Assembly (NCBI RefSeq): GCF_002563775.1
Contig: NZ_PDJO01000001.1
Location: forward strand, 1,312,001 to 1,376,000
Source: Thioclava sp. ES.031
GTDB taxonomy: Bacteria > Pseudomonadota > Alphaproteobacteria > Rhodobacterales > Rhodobacteraceae
Length of the DNA: 64,000 nt
Reading direction: 5' to 3'
Position 1 is the first letter of the stretch; each line of letters begins with the position of its first letter. The notes under the pieces are model-generated. The model was not told the origin of the DNA. It saw only the letters and a list, made by a program, of their open reading frames with translations, and did no database searches. Positions 17,657 to 26,653 of this stretch are shown in pieces. The translations under genes and the position numbers were made by a program.

Positions 17657-17686
17657 GCCTTCGCCTTGGTCGAAATATCCCGGGGG
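17615..17686. repeat. Inverted pair of dispersed repeat units
   Basis: Two copies of the dispersed repeat (CTTCNNCTTG, four bases, AAATATCCCGGGGG) face each other at 17615-17643 and 17658-17686. The inner 15-bp arms (CCCCCGGGATATTTC and its complement) are perfect. Small GGGGGC/GCCCCC palindromes flank them at 17581-17595 and 17701-17714. The left copy lies inside the 3' end of the recombinase frame. Confidence 0.85.
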
Positions 17687-17787
17687 AGCGCGTCAGCGCG
17701 GGGGCGGAGCCCCCATCTGCATGACCAACCCCGGAGGCCCCATCGCCGCGATTGCAAGGCGCGCGCGGGCAGGCTAAACGAGCGCGC

Positions 17788-19383
17788 ATGATGAACCGTC
17801 CCGCGCTCCCGCCCGAAATCGCCCGTCGCCGCACCTTCGCGATCATCTCGCACCCGGATGCGGGCAAGACCACCTTGACCGAGAAGTTCCTGCTTTTCGG
17901 TGGCGCCATTCAGATGGCGGGGCAGGTGCGTGCCAAGGGCGAGGCGCGGCGGACGCGTTCGGATTTCATGAAGATGGAACAGGATCGCGGGATTTCGGTC
18001 TCGGCCTCGGCCATGTCCTTCGAATATCGCGACTTCCGCTACAACCTCGTCGACACGCCCGGCCACTCGGATTTCTCGGAAGATACCTACCGGACGCTGA
18101 CGGCGGTCGATGCGGCGATCATGGTGATCGACGGCGCGAAGGGCGTGGAGAGCCAGACCCGCAAGCTCTTCGAGGTTTGCCGGTTGCGCGACCTGCCGAT
18201 CCTGACCTTCTGTAACAAGATGGACCGCGAGAGTCGGGATACGTTCGAGATCATCGACGAGATCCAGGAAAACCTTGCGATCGACGTGGCCCCGGCAAGC
18301 TGGCCGATCGGGATGGGCCGGGATTTCCTCGGCTGCTACGACATGCTGCACGACCGGCTGGAGCTGATGGACCGCGCCGACCGCAACAAGGTGGCGGAAT
18401 CGATCAAGATCTCCGGCTTGGACGACCCGAAACTGGCCGAACATGTGCCTGCCGATCAGCTCGAAAAGCTGAAAGAAGAGGTAGAGATGGCGCGCGAGCT
18501 GCTGCCGGCTTTCGACCGCCAGAGCTTCCTCGAGGGACACCTGACGCCGATCTGGTTCGGCTCGGCGATCAACAGCTTCGGCGTGAAGGAATTGATGGAC
18601 GGGATCGGCGAATTCGGCCCCGAGCCGGAGGTTTTCAAATCCGCCGGGCGCGATGTGGCCCCCGAGGAGAAGAAGGTCGCGGGCTTCGTGTTCAAGGTGC
18701 AGGCGAACATGGACCCCAAGCACCGCGACCGCGTGGCTTTCGTGCGGCTCGTCTCGGGGCATTTCACGCGCGGGCAGAAGCTGCTGCATGTGCGCTCGAA
18801 GAAGCAGATGGCGGTGTCGAACCCGGTTCTGTTCCTCGCCGCCGACCGCGAACTGGCGGAAGAGGCCTGGGGCGGCGACATCATCGGTATTCCGAACCAC
18901 GGCCAGCTGCGCATCGGTGACGCGCTGACCGAAGGCGAAGCGCTGCGCTTCACCGGCATTCCAAGCTTCGCGCCGGAACTGCTGCAATCTGTGCGTGCGA
19001 CCGATCCGATGAAGGGCAAGCATCTGGAAAAGGCGCTGATGCAATTCGCCGAAGAGGGCGCGGCCAAGGTGTTCAAGCCCGCGATCGGCTCGGGCTTCAT
19101 CGTGGGCGTCGTCGGCGCGCTGCAATTCGAGGTGCTGGCCAGCCGGATCGAGCAGGAATACGGCATCCCCGTGCGCTTCGAGGCCTCGCAATTCACCTCC
19201 GCCCGTTGGGTGCTGGGCGACAAGGCGGCGGTCGAGAAGCTGGTCAATGCCAACAAGCAGCACATCTCCTATGACCATGACGGCGACGTGGTGTTCCTCA
19301 CGCGCCTGCAATGGGACATCGACCGGGTCGAGCGCGACTATGAGGGCGTGACGCTGTCGGCGACCAAGGAAATGATGCAATGA
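17788..19383 (+). CDS. prfC: Peptide chain release factor 3 (RF3)
   Basis: The 531-aa translational GTPase recycles release factors RF1 and RF2 from the ribosome after termination. The G1 motif (SHPDAGKTTL) lies near residue 20, G3 is DTPGH, G4 is NKMD, and the length is normal for RF3. The start is set at the ATG at 17788 (a second ATG follows directly), giving the typical MNRPALPPEIARRRTFAIISHPDAG-type beginning. The upstream in-frame extension to 17752 has no family support. The stop overlaps the next gene by four bases. This is the first clear core gene after the accessory island. Confidence 0.96.
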   Translation: MMNRPALPPEIARRRTFAIISHPDAGKTTLTEKFLLFGGAIQMAGQVRAKGEARRTRSDFMKMEQDRGISVSASAMSFEYRDFRYNLVDTPGHSDFSEDTYRTLTAVDAAIMVIDGAKGVESQTRKLFEVCRLRDLPILTFCNKMDRESRDTFEIIDEIQENLAIDVAPASWPIGMGRDFLGCYDMLHDRLELMDRADRNKVAESIKISGLDDPKLAEHVPADQLEKLKEEVEMARELLPAFDRQSFLEGHLTPIWFGSAINSFGVKELMDGIGEFGPEPEVFKSAGRDVAPEEKKVAGFVFKVQANMDPKHRDRVAFVRLVSGHFTRGQKLLHVRSKKQMAVSNPVLFLAADRELAEEAWGGDIIGIPNHGQLRIGDALTEGEALRFTGIPSFAPELLQSVRATDPMKGKHLEKALMQFAEEGAAKVFKPAIGSGFIVGVVGALQFEVLASRIEQEYGIPVRFEASQFTSARWVLGDKAAVEKLVNANKQHISYDHDGDVVFLTRLQWDIDRVERDYEGVTLSATKEMMQ

Positions 19384-19976
19384 CCCATGATTGGCCGCAG
19401 CTTGTCTCGGTGAGTGTTGGACTGATTGGCGCCATCTTGGGAATTTTTGGCGCCATGTTCTCCTATTACCAGTGGCAGAAAAGAGCCCGTGCGGAGGACC
19501 TGCGCTATGAGGAAGTATTGAAGTGGTCGCTTCAAGGTATAGCTGCGTTACGCGGTCTTCATTTCAACATGCAAGCGCCCCATGGTACTGTGGATCGCTC
19601 AGCGGAGATAACTGCTGCGAGTAAACAGTGCTCAATCCTGCTCGATCAGGGCCGCCTTTTCTTCGCGAATTCAAAGGAGGGTGCATGCAAAGATCTGGGA
19701 AAGGGCCGCTTGAGAGTAAACCAAGGTTGCCGTCCTAAAATCCTTGACTGTCTTAAAGTAGGGTATCTTGCCGCGAAAGAATGGTCCGAAGCCTCTGAGG
19801 CGAGACGAAAGGACCTTTCCGGAGCGACGGAACTCGCGGCTCAGAAGTTCGTGGACTACATGCAAATGGAACTTGGACGCTCGATTGTCGGAGACGCTGA
19901 GCCTGCTTCGGGAGGCACCAGCAATCCGCTTAACGTCTATTTGAACGAAGCCTGCACCTACTCGAGAAGAATATGA
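19380..19976 (+). CDS. Hypothetical membrane-anchored protein
   Basis: The 198-aa product begins with one clear transmembrane helix (about residues 8-29, VSVSVGLIGAILGIFGAMFSYY), followed by a soluble domain with four cysteines (ACKD, GCRP, DCLK, ACTY). I do not recognise a family. It overlaps prfC at its start and the next gene at its end, both as ATGA. Its sequence is clearly more A/T-rich than both neighbours, which suggests that it was inserted between genes that were previously adjacent. Confidence 0.7.
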   Translation: MTHDWPQLVSVSVGLIGAILGIFGAMFSYYQWQKRARAEDLRYEEVLKWSLQGIAALRGLHFNMQAPHGTVDRSAEITAASKQCSILLDQGRLFFANSKEGACKDLGKGRLRVNQGCRPKILDCLKVGYLAAKEWSEASEARRKDLSGATELAAQKFVDYMQMELGRSIVGDAEPASGGTSNPLNVYLNEACTYSRRI

Positions 19977-20440
19977 CCACGCCCCTTCCCCCCGAACTCG
20001 TCTCGATCCTGTGCAACGAGGCCAGTGCGCCGGAAGACGTGCGCACGGTCGAGGCGCTGGTCGATCTGTGGCTGGCCGACAATGCCGAGGAGCCCGAGGG
20101 CGAGGAGTTCCCGTGGTCGGTTCTGTGCGTCTTCGAGCTGCGCGAATATCCCGAGGTGCTCTGGACCTTCATCCGCAAGGCGCTGACGGGGGCCACGACG
20201 ATCTGGCAGGTGGTGATGCTCGCCGCCGGGCCGCTGGAGGATCTGGTGGCGGAGCATGGCGCGGAGTTCATCGACCGGATCGAGCGCGAAGCGCGCCATT
20301 CCGCACGCTTCCGCTTTGCGCTGACAGGCGTCTGGCCGCAGGGCGAGGAGGACCCCACGCTTTGGGCGCGGATCGAGAAGGCGCGCGCGGCGGCGATGGA
20401 TACCGGGCTCGATATGGGCGGGCCGCTGCCGCCGAAATGA
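19973..20440 (+). CDS. Hypothetical protein
   Basis: The 155-aa product is acidic, with conserved-looking aromatic helices (EEFPWSVLCVFELREYPEVLWTFIRKAL near residues 44-72). It probably forms a small helical domain; I recall similar uncharacterised proteins but cannot name the family with certainty. There is no signal peptide or membrane segment. The start codon overlaps the preceding gene by four bases and the coding style returns to the GC-rich core type. Confidence 0.7.
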   Translation: MTTPLPPELVSILCNEASAPEDVRTVEALVDLWLADNAEEPEGEEFPWSVLCVFELREYPEVLWTFIRKALTGATTIWQVVMLAAGPLEDLVAEHGAEFIDRIEREARHSARFRFALTGVWPQGEEDPTLWARIEKARAAAMDTGLDMGGPLPPK

Positions 20441-20538
20441 GCGCAGGCGCATCGCGCGCCAATTAACGAAAATCACATCTCTGCGCCTGAGCTGTGCAGC
20501 AGTGCGCGCCGGACCTACCTCTGAGCAAGGAGGAGATC

Positions 20539-21255
20539 ATGGCGCAGCTGTCTCGGGTATCCGGCAAGAGAATGGCGCGGTTCCTGCAAAAGCAGACCCG
20601 TTTCTACCAACCCTTTGGCGTGATCCCGACCCGTGCGCTGCGCGCCACGCTGCGGCCGGGCGATGTGCTGCTGGTCGAGGGCGACCGGCGGATTTCGGCG
20701 GCGATCAAATATCTTACCCATTCCACATGGTCCCACGCGGCTTTCTATTCGGGCGGTCCACCCGGCGGCGAGCTGATCGAGGCCGATCTGGAGGCGGGCG
20801 TGCGGATCGCGGGGCTTGCGGCCTATGCGCATCTCAACACCCGCATCTGCCGCCCCGTGGGGCTTGGGCACGACCGGATCGAAGAGGTGATCGATTACAT
20901 GCAGAGCGCGGTCGGGCGGCAATACGATCTGAAGAACGTCGTCGATCTCGCGCGGTATCTGCTGCCGCGCCCGCCTGTGCCACATCGGTTTCGGCGGCGG
21001 ATGCTGGCTTTGGGATCAGGCGACCCGACGCGGGCGATCTGTTCGACCGTGATCGCGGAGGCGTTTCACGCGGTCCACTATCCGATCCTGCCCGATATCG
21101 AGATGGGCAGCGCCGACAGTCAGGGCGAGATCCTGCATATCCGGCACTCGTCCCTGTTCACGCCGCGCGATTTCGATCTCTCGCCCTATTTCGACGTGAT
21201 CAAGCCGACGCTGGAAGACGGGTTCGATTTCCGCAAATTGCCACTGGCGGAGTGA
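20539..21255 (+). CDS. YiiX/YebB-like NlpC/P60-fold cysteine hydrolase
   Basis: The 238-aa product resembles YiiX-type permuted NlpC/P60 (papain-like) enzymes. It shows RPGDVLLVEGDRRISAAIKYLTHSTWSHAAFYSG, where the histidine of the WSH motif is a likely catalytic residue, and a later ICSTVIAEAF motif, where the cysteine is the likely nucleophile. Such proteins are thought to act on amide or peptide bonds of cell-envelope or lipid-linked substrates, but the substrate here is unknown. The ATG at 20539 has an excellent AAGGAGGA site; the longer frame from 20494 is rejected. A stem-loop follows the stop. Confidence 0.8.
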   Translation: MAQLSRVSGKRMARFLQKQTRFYQPFGVIPTRALRATLRPGDVLLVEGDRRISAAIKYLTHSTWSHAAFYSGGPPGGELIEADLEAGVRIAGLAAYAHLNTRICRPVGLGHDRIEEVIDYMQSAVGRQYDLKNVVDLARYLLPRPPVPHRFRRRMLALGSGDPTRAICSTVIAEAFHAVHYPILPDIEMGSADSQGEILHIRHSSLFTPRDFDLSPYFDVIKPTLEDGFDFRKLPLAE

Positions 21256-21280
21256 CGCCGGAGGAGGGGAGCCTCCGGCG
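21256..21280 (+). terminator. Stem-loop after the YiiX-like gene
   Basis: A perfect 9-bp stem (CGCCGGAGG/CCTCCGGCG) with a 7-base loop sits directly after the stop and runs into a dispersed-repeat copy at 21275-21303. There is no long T run, so termination is likely but not certain. Confidence 0.55.
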
Positions 21281-21303
21281 GGGATATTTATATCAAGAAG
21301 AAG
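21275..21303 (-). repeat. Dispersed repeat unit, diverged copy
   Basis: Read on the minus strand this fits CTTCNNCTTG, four bases, AAATATCCCCG. It lies between convergent genes. Confidence 0.6.
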
Positions 21304-21342
21304 CGGGGAGGCGCCATTTGGCCGGGCGCATCGTCTGCGTCG

Positions 21343-21672
21343 TTACATCGCGAAGGAGACGCCGCAGCCGCAGGAGCTGGATGCGTTCGGGTTCTCGATC
21401 ACGAAGCGCGCGCCGATCAGTTCTTCGGTGAAGTCGATCGTGGCGTTCTCGAGGAACGGCAGCGAGACCGGGTCGATCAGAACCTTCTGGCCCGCGCCTT
21501 CAAGCACGATGTCGTCGCCTGCAGGCGTCTCTTCGAGCTTGATATCATACTGAAAACCGGAACAGCCGCCGCCCTCGACGGCCACGCGCAGCGCCTGCGG
21601 CGCCTCGCGACCTTCATTGATTTCCGCCAGACGCGCAAAGGCGCGCTCGGTCACTTTCGGAGGGAGTTGCAT
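21343..21672 (-). CDS. erpA: Iron-sulfur cluster insertion protein, HesB/IscA family
   Basis: The 109-aa product is an A-type Fe-S carrier that passes clusters to target proteins. The three conserved cysteines are present: one in GGGCSGFQY near residue 37, and the SCGCG pair near the C-terminus. The sequence looks closest to ErpA. It is divergent from dgt, with the two starts about 90 bases apart, and convergent with the YiiX-like gene. Confidence 0.92.
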   Translation of the reverse strand: MQLPPKVTERAFARLAEINEGREAPQALRVAVEGGGCSGFQYDIKLEETPAGDDIVLEGAGQKVLIDPVSLPFLENATIDFTEELIGARFVIENPNASSSCGCGVSFAM

Positions 21673-21765
21673 CGGATTGGCCTTCCTGACCCCACGGGGC
21701 CTGTATTTCCGTCACATCCGAGATATAGGAGGGCCGAAGCGTGCCGACAAGACGAGGTTTTACCA

Positions 21766-22977
21766 GTGCTCAAGCCCTATGCCTGCCAGCCCGGCGAGAG
21801 CCGCGGGCGGCTTCACCCCGAAAGCATGTCCACTTTCCGCTCGCCATTCCAGCGTGATCGGGACCGGATCATCCATTCCTCGGCCTTCCGACGGCTCAAG
21901 CACAAGACGCAGGTCTTCGTCGAACATGAGGGCGATTACTATCGCACGCGCCTGACCCATACGATCGAGGTGGCGCAGGTGGCGCGCACCATCGCGGGCA
22001 CGCTGGGGCTGAACACCGATCTGGCCGAAGCGGTGGCGCTGGCGCATGATCTGGGCCATCCGCCCTTCGGGCATACCGGCGAGGACGCGCTGGCCGAGCT
22101 GATGGCGCCTTACGGGGGCTTCGATCACAATGCGCAGGCTTTGCGGATCGTGACCAAGCTGGAGAAGCATTACGCGGGCTTCGACGGGCTGAACCTGACT
22201 TGGGAGACGCTGGAAGGCATCGCCAAGCACAACGGACCCGCGATTTCCGACAAGGGCGGCTCGCACAGCTTCCCGAGCCGCGAGGAGCTACCCTATGCGC
22301 TGGCCGAGGTCGATGCAGCCTGGGATCTGGAGCTGGAGACCAATGCCAGTGCCGAGGCGCAGGTGGCGGCCGTGGCCGATGACGTGGCCTATAACCACCA
22401 CGATCTGCATGACGGCCTGCGCGCGGGGCTCTTCGACGAGGATGACCTGTGCGAATTGCCGGTGATCGGGGCCTGTTTCGCCGAGGTCGACAAGCTGCAT
22501 CCCGGTCTCGACCGCACGCGCCGCCAGCACGAGGCGCTGCGCCGGGTCTTCGGCGTGATGGTCGAAGACGTGATCGCGGTGGCCGAGAACCGGCTGACCT
22601 CGCTCGGGCCGCAATCGGTCGATGATATCCGCCAGATGGACGGGCCGATCATCCGCTTCTCGAAGCCGCTTTATCAAAGCCTCAAGGTGCTCAAGCAATT
22701 CCTGTTCGAGCGCATGTATCGCGCGCCCTCCGTCGTGGTGGAGCGCAAGCGCGTGACCGAAATGATCAACGCGCTGTTCCCGCTGTTCATGGAACGCCCG
22801 GAGCTTCTGCCCGAGGAATGGCAGGAGGAAGTCTCCCGAGCGCGCATCCTTGGCGGCGACTGCACGCGGCCCGAATCGAAGCAGGCGCTGGCGCGGGTCG
22901 TGCTCGATTACGTGGCCGGAATGACCGACCGCTTCGCCATTCAGGAATATGATAGGCTGGTGGGGCGCGGGCGCTGA
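21766..22977 (+). CDS. dgt: Deoxyguanosinetriphosphate triphosphohydrolase-like HD protein
   Basis: The 403-aa HD-domain enzyme hydrolyses dGTP or other dNTPs to nucleoside and triphosphate. The metal-binding residues lie in RLTHTIEV near residue 62 and AHDLGHPPFGHTGE near 98. A later AYNHHDLHDG block holds another conserved HD pair. The GTG at 21766 is chosen because it gives the family-typical YACQPGESRGRL opening. The next ATG at 21826 would remove conserved residues, and the frame upstream to 21667 has no family support. Confidence 0.93.
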   Translation: MLKPYACQPGESRGRLHPESMSTFRSPFQRDRDRIIHSSAFRRLKHKTQVFVEHEGDYYRTRLTHTIEVAQVARTIAGTLGLNTDLAEAVALAHDLGHPPFGHTGEDALAELMAPYGGFDHNAQALRIVTKLEKHYAGFDGLNLTWETLEGIAKHNGPAISDKGGSHSFPSREELPYALAEVDAAWDLELETNASAEAQVAAVADDVAYNHHDLHDGLRAGLFDEDDLCELPVIGACFAEVDKLHPGLDRTRRQHEALRRVFGVMVEDVIAVAENRLTSLGPQSVDDIRQMDGPIIRFSKPLYQSLKVLKQFLFERMYRAPSVVVERKRVTEMINALFPLFMERPELLPEEWQEEVSRARILGGDCTRPESKQALARVVLDYVAGMTDRFAIQEYDRLVGRGR

Positions 22978-23037
22978 GGCGGAACAACTGGCCCTCCGTC
23001 TCGTTGTGCTCGCGAAGGCAACGCATAGGAGGGATTC

Positions 23038-23460
23038 ATGATCCGCAAGCACGCATCGGCCCATTGGGAAGGCACCATCAAGGGCGGCAAAGGCACGATT
23101 TCGACCGAGAGCGGCGCGCTTGACGCGCAGCCCTACGGTTTCAACACCCGGTTCGAGGACGCGCCCGGATCGAACCCGGAAGAACTGATCGGCGCGGCCC
23201 ACGCGTCCTGTTTCTCGATGGCGCTGTCGCTGCAGCTTGAAGAGGCGGGCGTCTCGGACGTGATGATCGACACCAAGGCGGAAATCTCGCTCGACAAGGA
23301 AAGCGACGGGTTCGCGGTGAAGAAATCCGCGCTGACCGCCACCGTGAAGGGCACCGGTGACGAGGACGCCATTCGCAAGGCGGCAGAGGGCGCCAAGGAA
23401 GGCTGCCCGATTTCGAAGCTTCTGAACTGCGAGATCACGCTGGACCTGACGATCAACTGA
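23038..23460 (+). CDS. OsmC family peroxiredoxin-like protein
   Basis: The 140-aa product belongs to the OsmC/Ohr family, which reduces organic hydroperoxides with a pair of cysteines. Both are present: one in AAHASCFSMAL near residue 60 and one in KEGCPISKLL near 122. The sequence fits the OsmC branch better than Ohr. A GGAGG site precedes the ATG and a strong terminator follows, so it is monocistronic. Confidence 0.92.
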   Translation: MIRKHASAHWEGTIKGGKGTISTESGALDAQPYGFNTRFEDAPGSNPEELIGAAHASCFSMALSLQLEEAGVSDVMIDTKAEISLDKESDGFAVKKSALTATVKGTGDEDAIRKAAEGAKEGCPISKLLNCEITLDLTIN

Positions 23461-23483
23461 TCCGGTCTCGATCGACCAAAGTG

Positions 23484-23512
23484 AAAGGGCGCCCGGTTGG
23501 GCGCCCTTTCTC
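23484..23512 (+). terminator. Intrinsic terminator after osmC
   Basis: A 10-bp stem (AAAGGGCGCC/GGCGCCCTTT) with a 6-base loop. Because it begins with AAA and ends with TTT it may also serve the convergent GST gene. Confidence 0.85.
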
Positions 23513-23530
23513 ATGTCTTGGGACTGAAGA

Positions 23531-24220
23531 TCAGCGCTTGAAGAGGTTCTTCTGCGCTTCGCGGCTCGAATTGTCGCTGCGCTCCTCGGCAGACAGCGCC
23601 CGGCCCGCTTTGACGGCAGGGCGTTCGCCCACTTCGTCGAGCCAGCGCTTGAGGTTCGGCTTGTCGTCGAGCGTCTGCTCCTGACCTTCCCAAAGCGAGG
23701 CCCAGCCCCAGGAGGCCATATCTGCGATCGAGTAGAAATCACCCGCGAGGTAGCGGGTCTCGGCCAGACGGCGGTCCATCACGCCATAAAGCCGCCCCGT
23801 CTCGGCGCGGTAGCGATCCTTCGCATAGGGCAGATCCTGCGGCGGCTCGAGCTTGGGCGCGTATTTCAGGAAGTGGTGCGCCTGACCGGCCATCGGGCCG
23901 AGCCCGCCGACCTGCCAGAACAGCCATTCGTCGACCGCGATCCGGTCGCGCTCGGTCTCGCCGTAGAATTGGCCGGTCTTGCGGGCGAGATATTGCAGGA
24001 TCGCACCGCTCTCGAAGATCGAGACGGGTTCGCCATCCGGGCCGTCGCGGTCGATGATCGCGGGCATCCGGTTGTTGGGCGAGATTTTCAGGAACTCGGG
24101 CGCGAATTGCTCGCCCTTGCCGATATTCACCAGGTGGGTCTCGTAGGGTAGGCCCATCTCTTCGAGCGCGATGGAAATTTTCCAGCCGTTCGGCGTGGGC
24201 CAAAAGTAGAGGTCGATCAT
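23531..24220 (-). CDS. Glutathione S-transferase, YfcG/YghU-like
   Basis: The 229-aa product has an N-terminal thioredoxin-like domain (about 1-85) with the PTPNGWK active-site region and the NRMPAI cis-proline motif, and a helical C-terminal domain. The PNGxK start is typical of Nu-class enzymes such as YfcG and YghU, which act as glutathione-dependent disulfide reductases. The last residues (about 205-229) are charged and probably flexible. It stands between convergent osmC and the hydrolase gene upstream on the same strand. Confidence 0.9.
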   Translation of the reverse strand: MIDLYFWPTPNGWKISIALEEMGLPYETHLVNIGKGEQFAPEFLKISPNNRMPAIIDRDGPDGEPVSIFESGAILQYLARKTGQFYGETERDRIAVDEWLFWQVGGLGPMAGQAHHFLKYAPKLEPPQDLPYAKDRYRAETGRLYGVMDRRLAETRYLAGDFYSIADMASWGWASLWEGQEQTLDDKPNLKRWLDEVGERPAVKAGRALSAEERSDNSSREAQKNLFKR

Positions 24221-24254
24221 GGGGTCTCCGTCAGGTTAGGCGGCGGGTTCCGCT

Positions 24255-25172
24255 CTACTTTGCTGCTCGCTGGAACGAGGGCAATGCGAAACCCGATGTG
24301 CGTGGACGCGCAAACAGGCGCGACCAGCGTGGGTCTTGCGCCTTGGGGAGTGCTTCCGCGAGGAAGGGAAGCGGCAGTCGGTCGGGTTGGCGCAGCACTT
24401 GGCGATAGAGGTCGAACAGCCCCTCGCGCATGTAGCAGGCGAAATGGCACACGCGTTTCGCGGGCGGAGCGACTGGATAGCCGAGGTCTTCGAGAACCCC
24501 GATCACCTCGGGCGCGTCGATCTGCAGATCGAGCCAGTTGCGCATGGGCTGCGACAGGCCATTTCCCAAAGACCGCTCGCGCCCGCCCGCGACGCCCCAC
24601 TCGAACAGGAAATCGAACAGGTCATTGTCGCGGCTGGTGACGTTGAGTACCTCGCAGGAACGGCCCGCAGGGCTCGCCATCGCCTCCTCGGCGCGGCTCT
24701 GAAACTCGGCGGCGGCCAGCAGCACCATGCGCGCGACTTGGCCCCCATGGGCATGGCGCAGGGCCCGCAGCGCGACCCGTGCGCCCATCGAATGGCCGAT
24801 GATGCCCACTGGACGCCCGGTCGCGGCATGAAGCGCGCCGATCAACCGTGCAAGGCGCTGGGCGGCGATCTCGGCCATGTCGTAGATCCGGGTCAGACGT
24901 CCCGCGGATTGCCAGCTGAACGCGATGCCCAGCCCTTCGCCCGGATTGGTGCCATCGAAGCCGAGCGCGCGCGGCCAGCTGATCGCGGTGTGCAGATTGA
25001 AGCTCGGCTCCATCGCGAAGATATGCTGATAGGGATCGCGCCCCTCGACGCCCGCCGCATAGCCGTAGCCGTGGATCATCACCACGACCGGTGCGCCTTC
25101 CGGCAGCGCGCGCGCCTGAGCGATGACATCGGCGGGCAGCTCGGAGCTGGCATGGACTTTGAGAAGCGGCAT
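24255..25172 (-). CDS. Alpha/beta hydrolase
   Basis: The 305-aa product has an alpha/beta hydrolase fold. The nucleophile elbow GHSMG lies near residue 127 (IIGHSMGARVAL), and the oxyanion-region motif VVMIHGYGY near residue 30. No signal peptide is evident. The substrate cannot be inferred; the GHSMG context suggests an esterase- or lipase-type enzyme. It precedes the GST gene on the same strand with a gap of only 34 bases, so the two may be co-transcribed. Confidence 0.85.
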   Translation of the reverse strand: MPLLKVHASSELPADVIAQARALPEGAPVVVMIHGYGYAAGVEGRDPYQHIFAMEPSFNLHTAISWPRALGFDGTNPGEGLGIAFSWQSAGRLTRIYDMAEIAAQRLARLIGALHAATGRPVGIIGHSMGARVALRALRHAHGGQVARMVLLAAAEFQSRAEEAMASPAGRSCEVLNVTSRDNDLFDFLFEWGVAGGRERSLGNGLSQPMRNWLDLQIDAPEVIGVLEDLGYPVAPPAKRVCHFACYMREGLFDLYRQVLRQPDRLPLPFLAEALPKAQDPRWSRLFARPRTSGFALPSFQRAAK

Positions 25173-25380
25173 TGAGGCCTCGGAGGAGGAGCGCAGGCGC
25201 GGGTTGAAGTTTTAATCCGAACGCGGCTTTTCGTCGGAAAGTTCCCATGCCCTCGCGTGAGCCTGCGGCGGCGGGCGCTTTCGTTTCGTGCGAATGGGAC
25301 ATCACCGCTATGCGTTGACCCTACGCCGCCTGCGCGCTATCGCAGCCCAAAGCCGCGACAGACCGCCGCAGGAGGCCCCG

Positions 25381-26556
25381 ATGACCGAGCGCAAGACCCG
25401 CACCAAACTCGTCCATGACGGCATTCGCCGCAGCCAATATGGCGAGCTGGCCGAGGCGATGTTCCTGACGCAGGGCTTTGCCTATCCGTCGGCCGAAGCC
25501 GCCGAGGCGCGGTTCCTCAACGCCTCCGACGACGAGTTCATCTATGCGCGCTACGGCAACCCCACCACGCGCATGTTCGAAGACCGGATGGCCTCGATCG
25601 AAGGCACCGAAGACGCTTTCGCCTGCGCCTCCGGCATGGCCGCGATCAACGGCGCGTTGACCTGCCTCGTGAAGGCGGGCGATCACATCGTGGCCGCGCG
25701 CCAGATGTTCGGCTCCTGCCTGCATGTGCTGAAAGTGCTGCAGGGCTTCGGCGTGGATGTGACGCTGGTCGACGGCACCGATCTCGACGCGTGGCGCGCC
25801 GCGATGCGCCCCGAGACGAAGGTCTGCTTCTTCGAGAGCGTATCGAATCCGGGCCTCGAAGTGATGGATGTCGAAGGCATCGTGAAAATCGCCCATGAGG
25901 GCGGCGCGACGGTGGTGGTGGACAACGTCTTCGCCTCGCCGGTTTTCTCGCGTGCAGTGGAACTTGGCGCAGATGTGATCGTCTATTCCGCGACCAAGCA
26001 TATCGATGGCGGCGGGCGCGTGCTCGGCGGTGTCGTGCTGGGCTCGAAAGAGTATATCCGCGGCCCGCTGGAAACTTACGTGAAGCACACCGGCGGCGCG
26101 ATGAGCCCGTTCCATGCCTGGGTTCTGCTGAGCGGGTTGCAGACGCTCGATCTGCGGGTGCGCGCGCAGGCGGCGAACGCGGCTGCCGTGGCCAGCGCCG
26201 TTGCGGGCCATGAGAAACTCGCCCGCACCGTCTATCCCGGCCTGATGGATCATCCCCAACATGCATTGGCGATGGAGCAGATGGGCTCGGGCGGCACGAT
26301 GCTCGCGCTCGACCTGAAAGGCGGCAAGGAGGCGGCGTTCCGCTTCCTCAACGCGCTGCAGATCGTGTCGATCTCGAACAACCTCGGCGATGCGAAATCC
26401 ATCGCTACCCATCCGGCGACGACGACCCACAAGAATCTGTCGGAAGAGGAGCGGGCGGCGATCGCGATTACCCCCGGTCTGATCCGCATTTCGATGGGGA
26501 TCGAGGACGGGGGCGATCTGATCGCCGACATCAAGGGGGCGCTCGACGCGGCCTGA
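25381..26556 (+). CDS. metZ: O-succinylhomoserine sulfhydrylase
   Basis: The 391-aa product is a Cys/Met-metabolism PLP enzyme of the MetZ type, making homocysteine from O-succinylhomoserine and sulfide for methionine synthesis. The PLP lysine lies in YSATKHIDG near residue 209, and ARYGNPTT and ASGMAAI are the usual family motifs. The ATG at 25381 follows AGGAGG. The frame upstream to 25288 is not conserved in character. I found no convincing SAM-II riboswitch in the 200-base leader. Confidence 0.92.
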   Translation: MTERKTRTKLVHDGIRRSQYGELAEAMFLTQGFAYPSAEAAEARFLNASDDEFIYARYGNPTTRMFEDRMASIEGTEDAFACASGMAAINGALTCLVKAGDHIVAARQMFGSCLHVLKVLQGFGVDVTLVDGTDLDAWRAAMRPETKVCFFESVSNPGLEVMDVEGIVKIAHEGGATVVVDNVFASPVFSRAVELGADVIVYSATKHIDGGGRVLGGVVLGSKEYIRGPLETYVKHTGGAMSPFHAWVLLSGLQTLDLRVRAQAANAAAVASAVAGHEKLARTVYPGLMDHPQHALAMEQMGSGGTMLALDLKGGKEAAFRFLNALQIVSISNNLGDAKSIATHPATTTHKNLSEEERAAIAITPGLIRISMGIEDGGDLIADIKGALDAA

Positions 26557-26653
26557 ACGGGGTGAACCGATTGCCGCGAACCGGCGTATTGTCTTGGACA
26601 TCGCCCTCGAAAACCCCATATCTGGCGGGACCGGGCGCACCGGAGGACAGGAT

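Noticed and set aside
17398..19380. 660-codon minus-strand frame opposite prfC
   Set aside because: Antisense to a conserved GTPase gene, His/Arg-rich shadow composition.
25175..25380. SAM-II-type riboswitch before metZ
   Set aside because: metZ leaders in alphaproteobacteria often carry one, but I could not match the conserved core bases or pseudoknot here.
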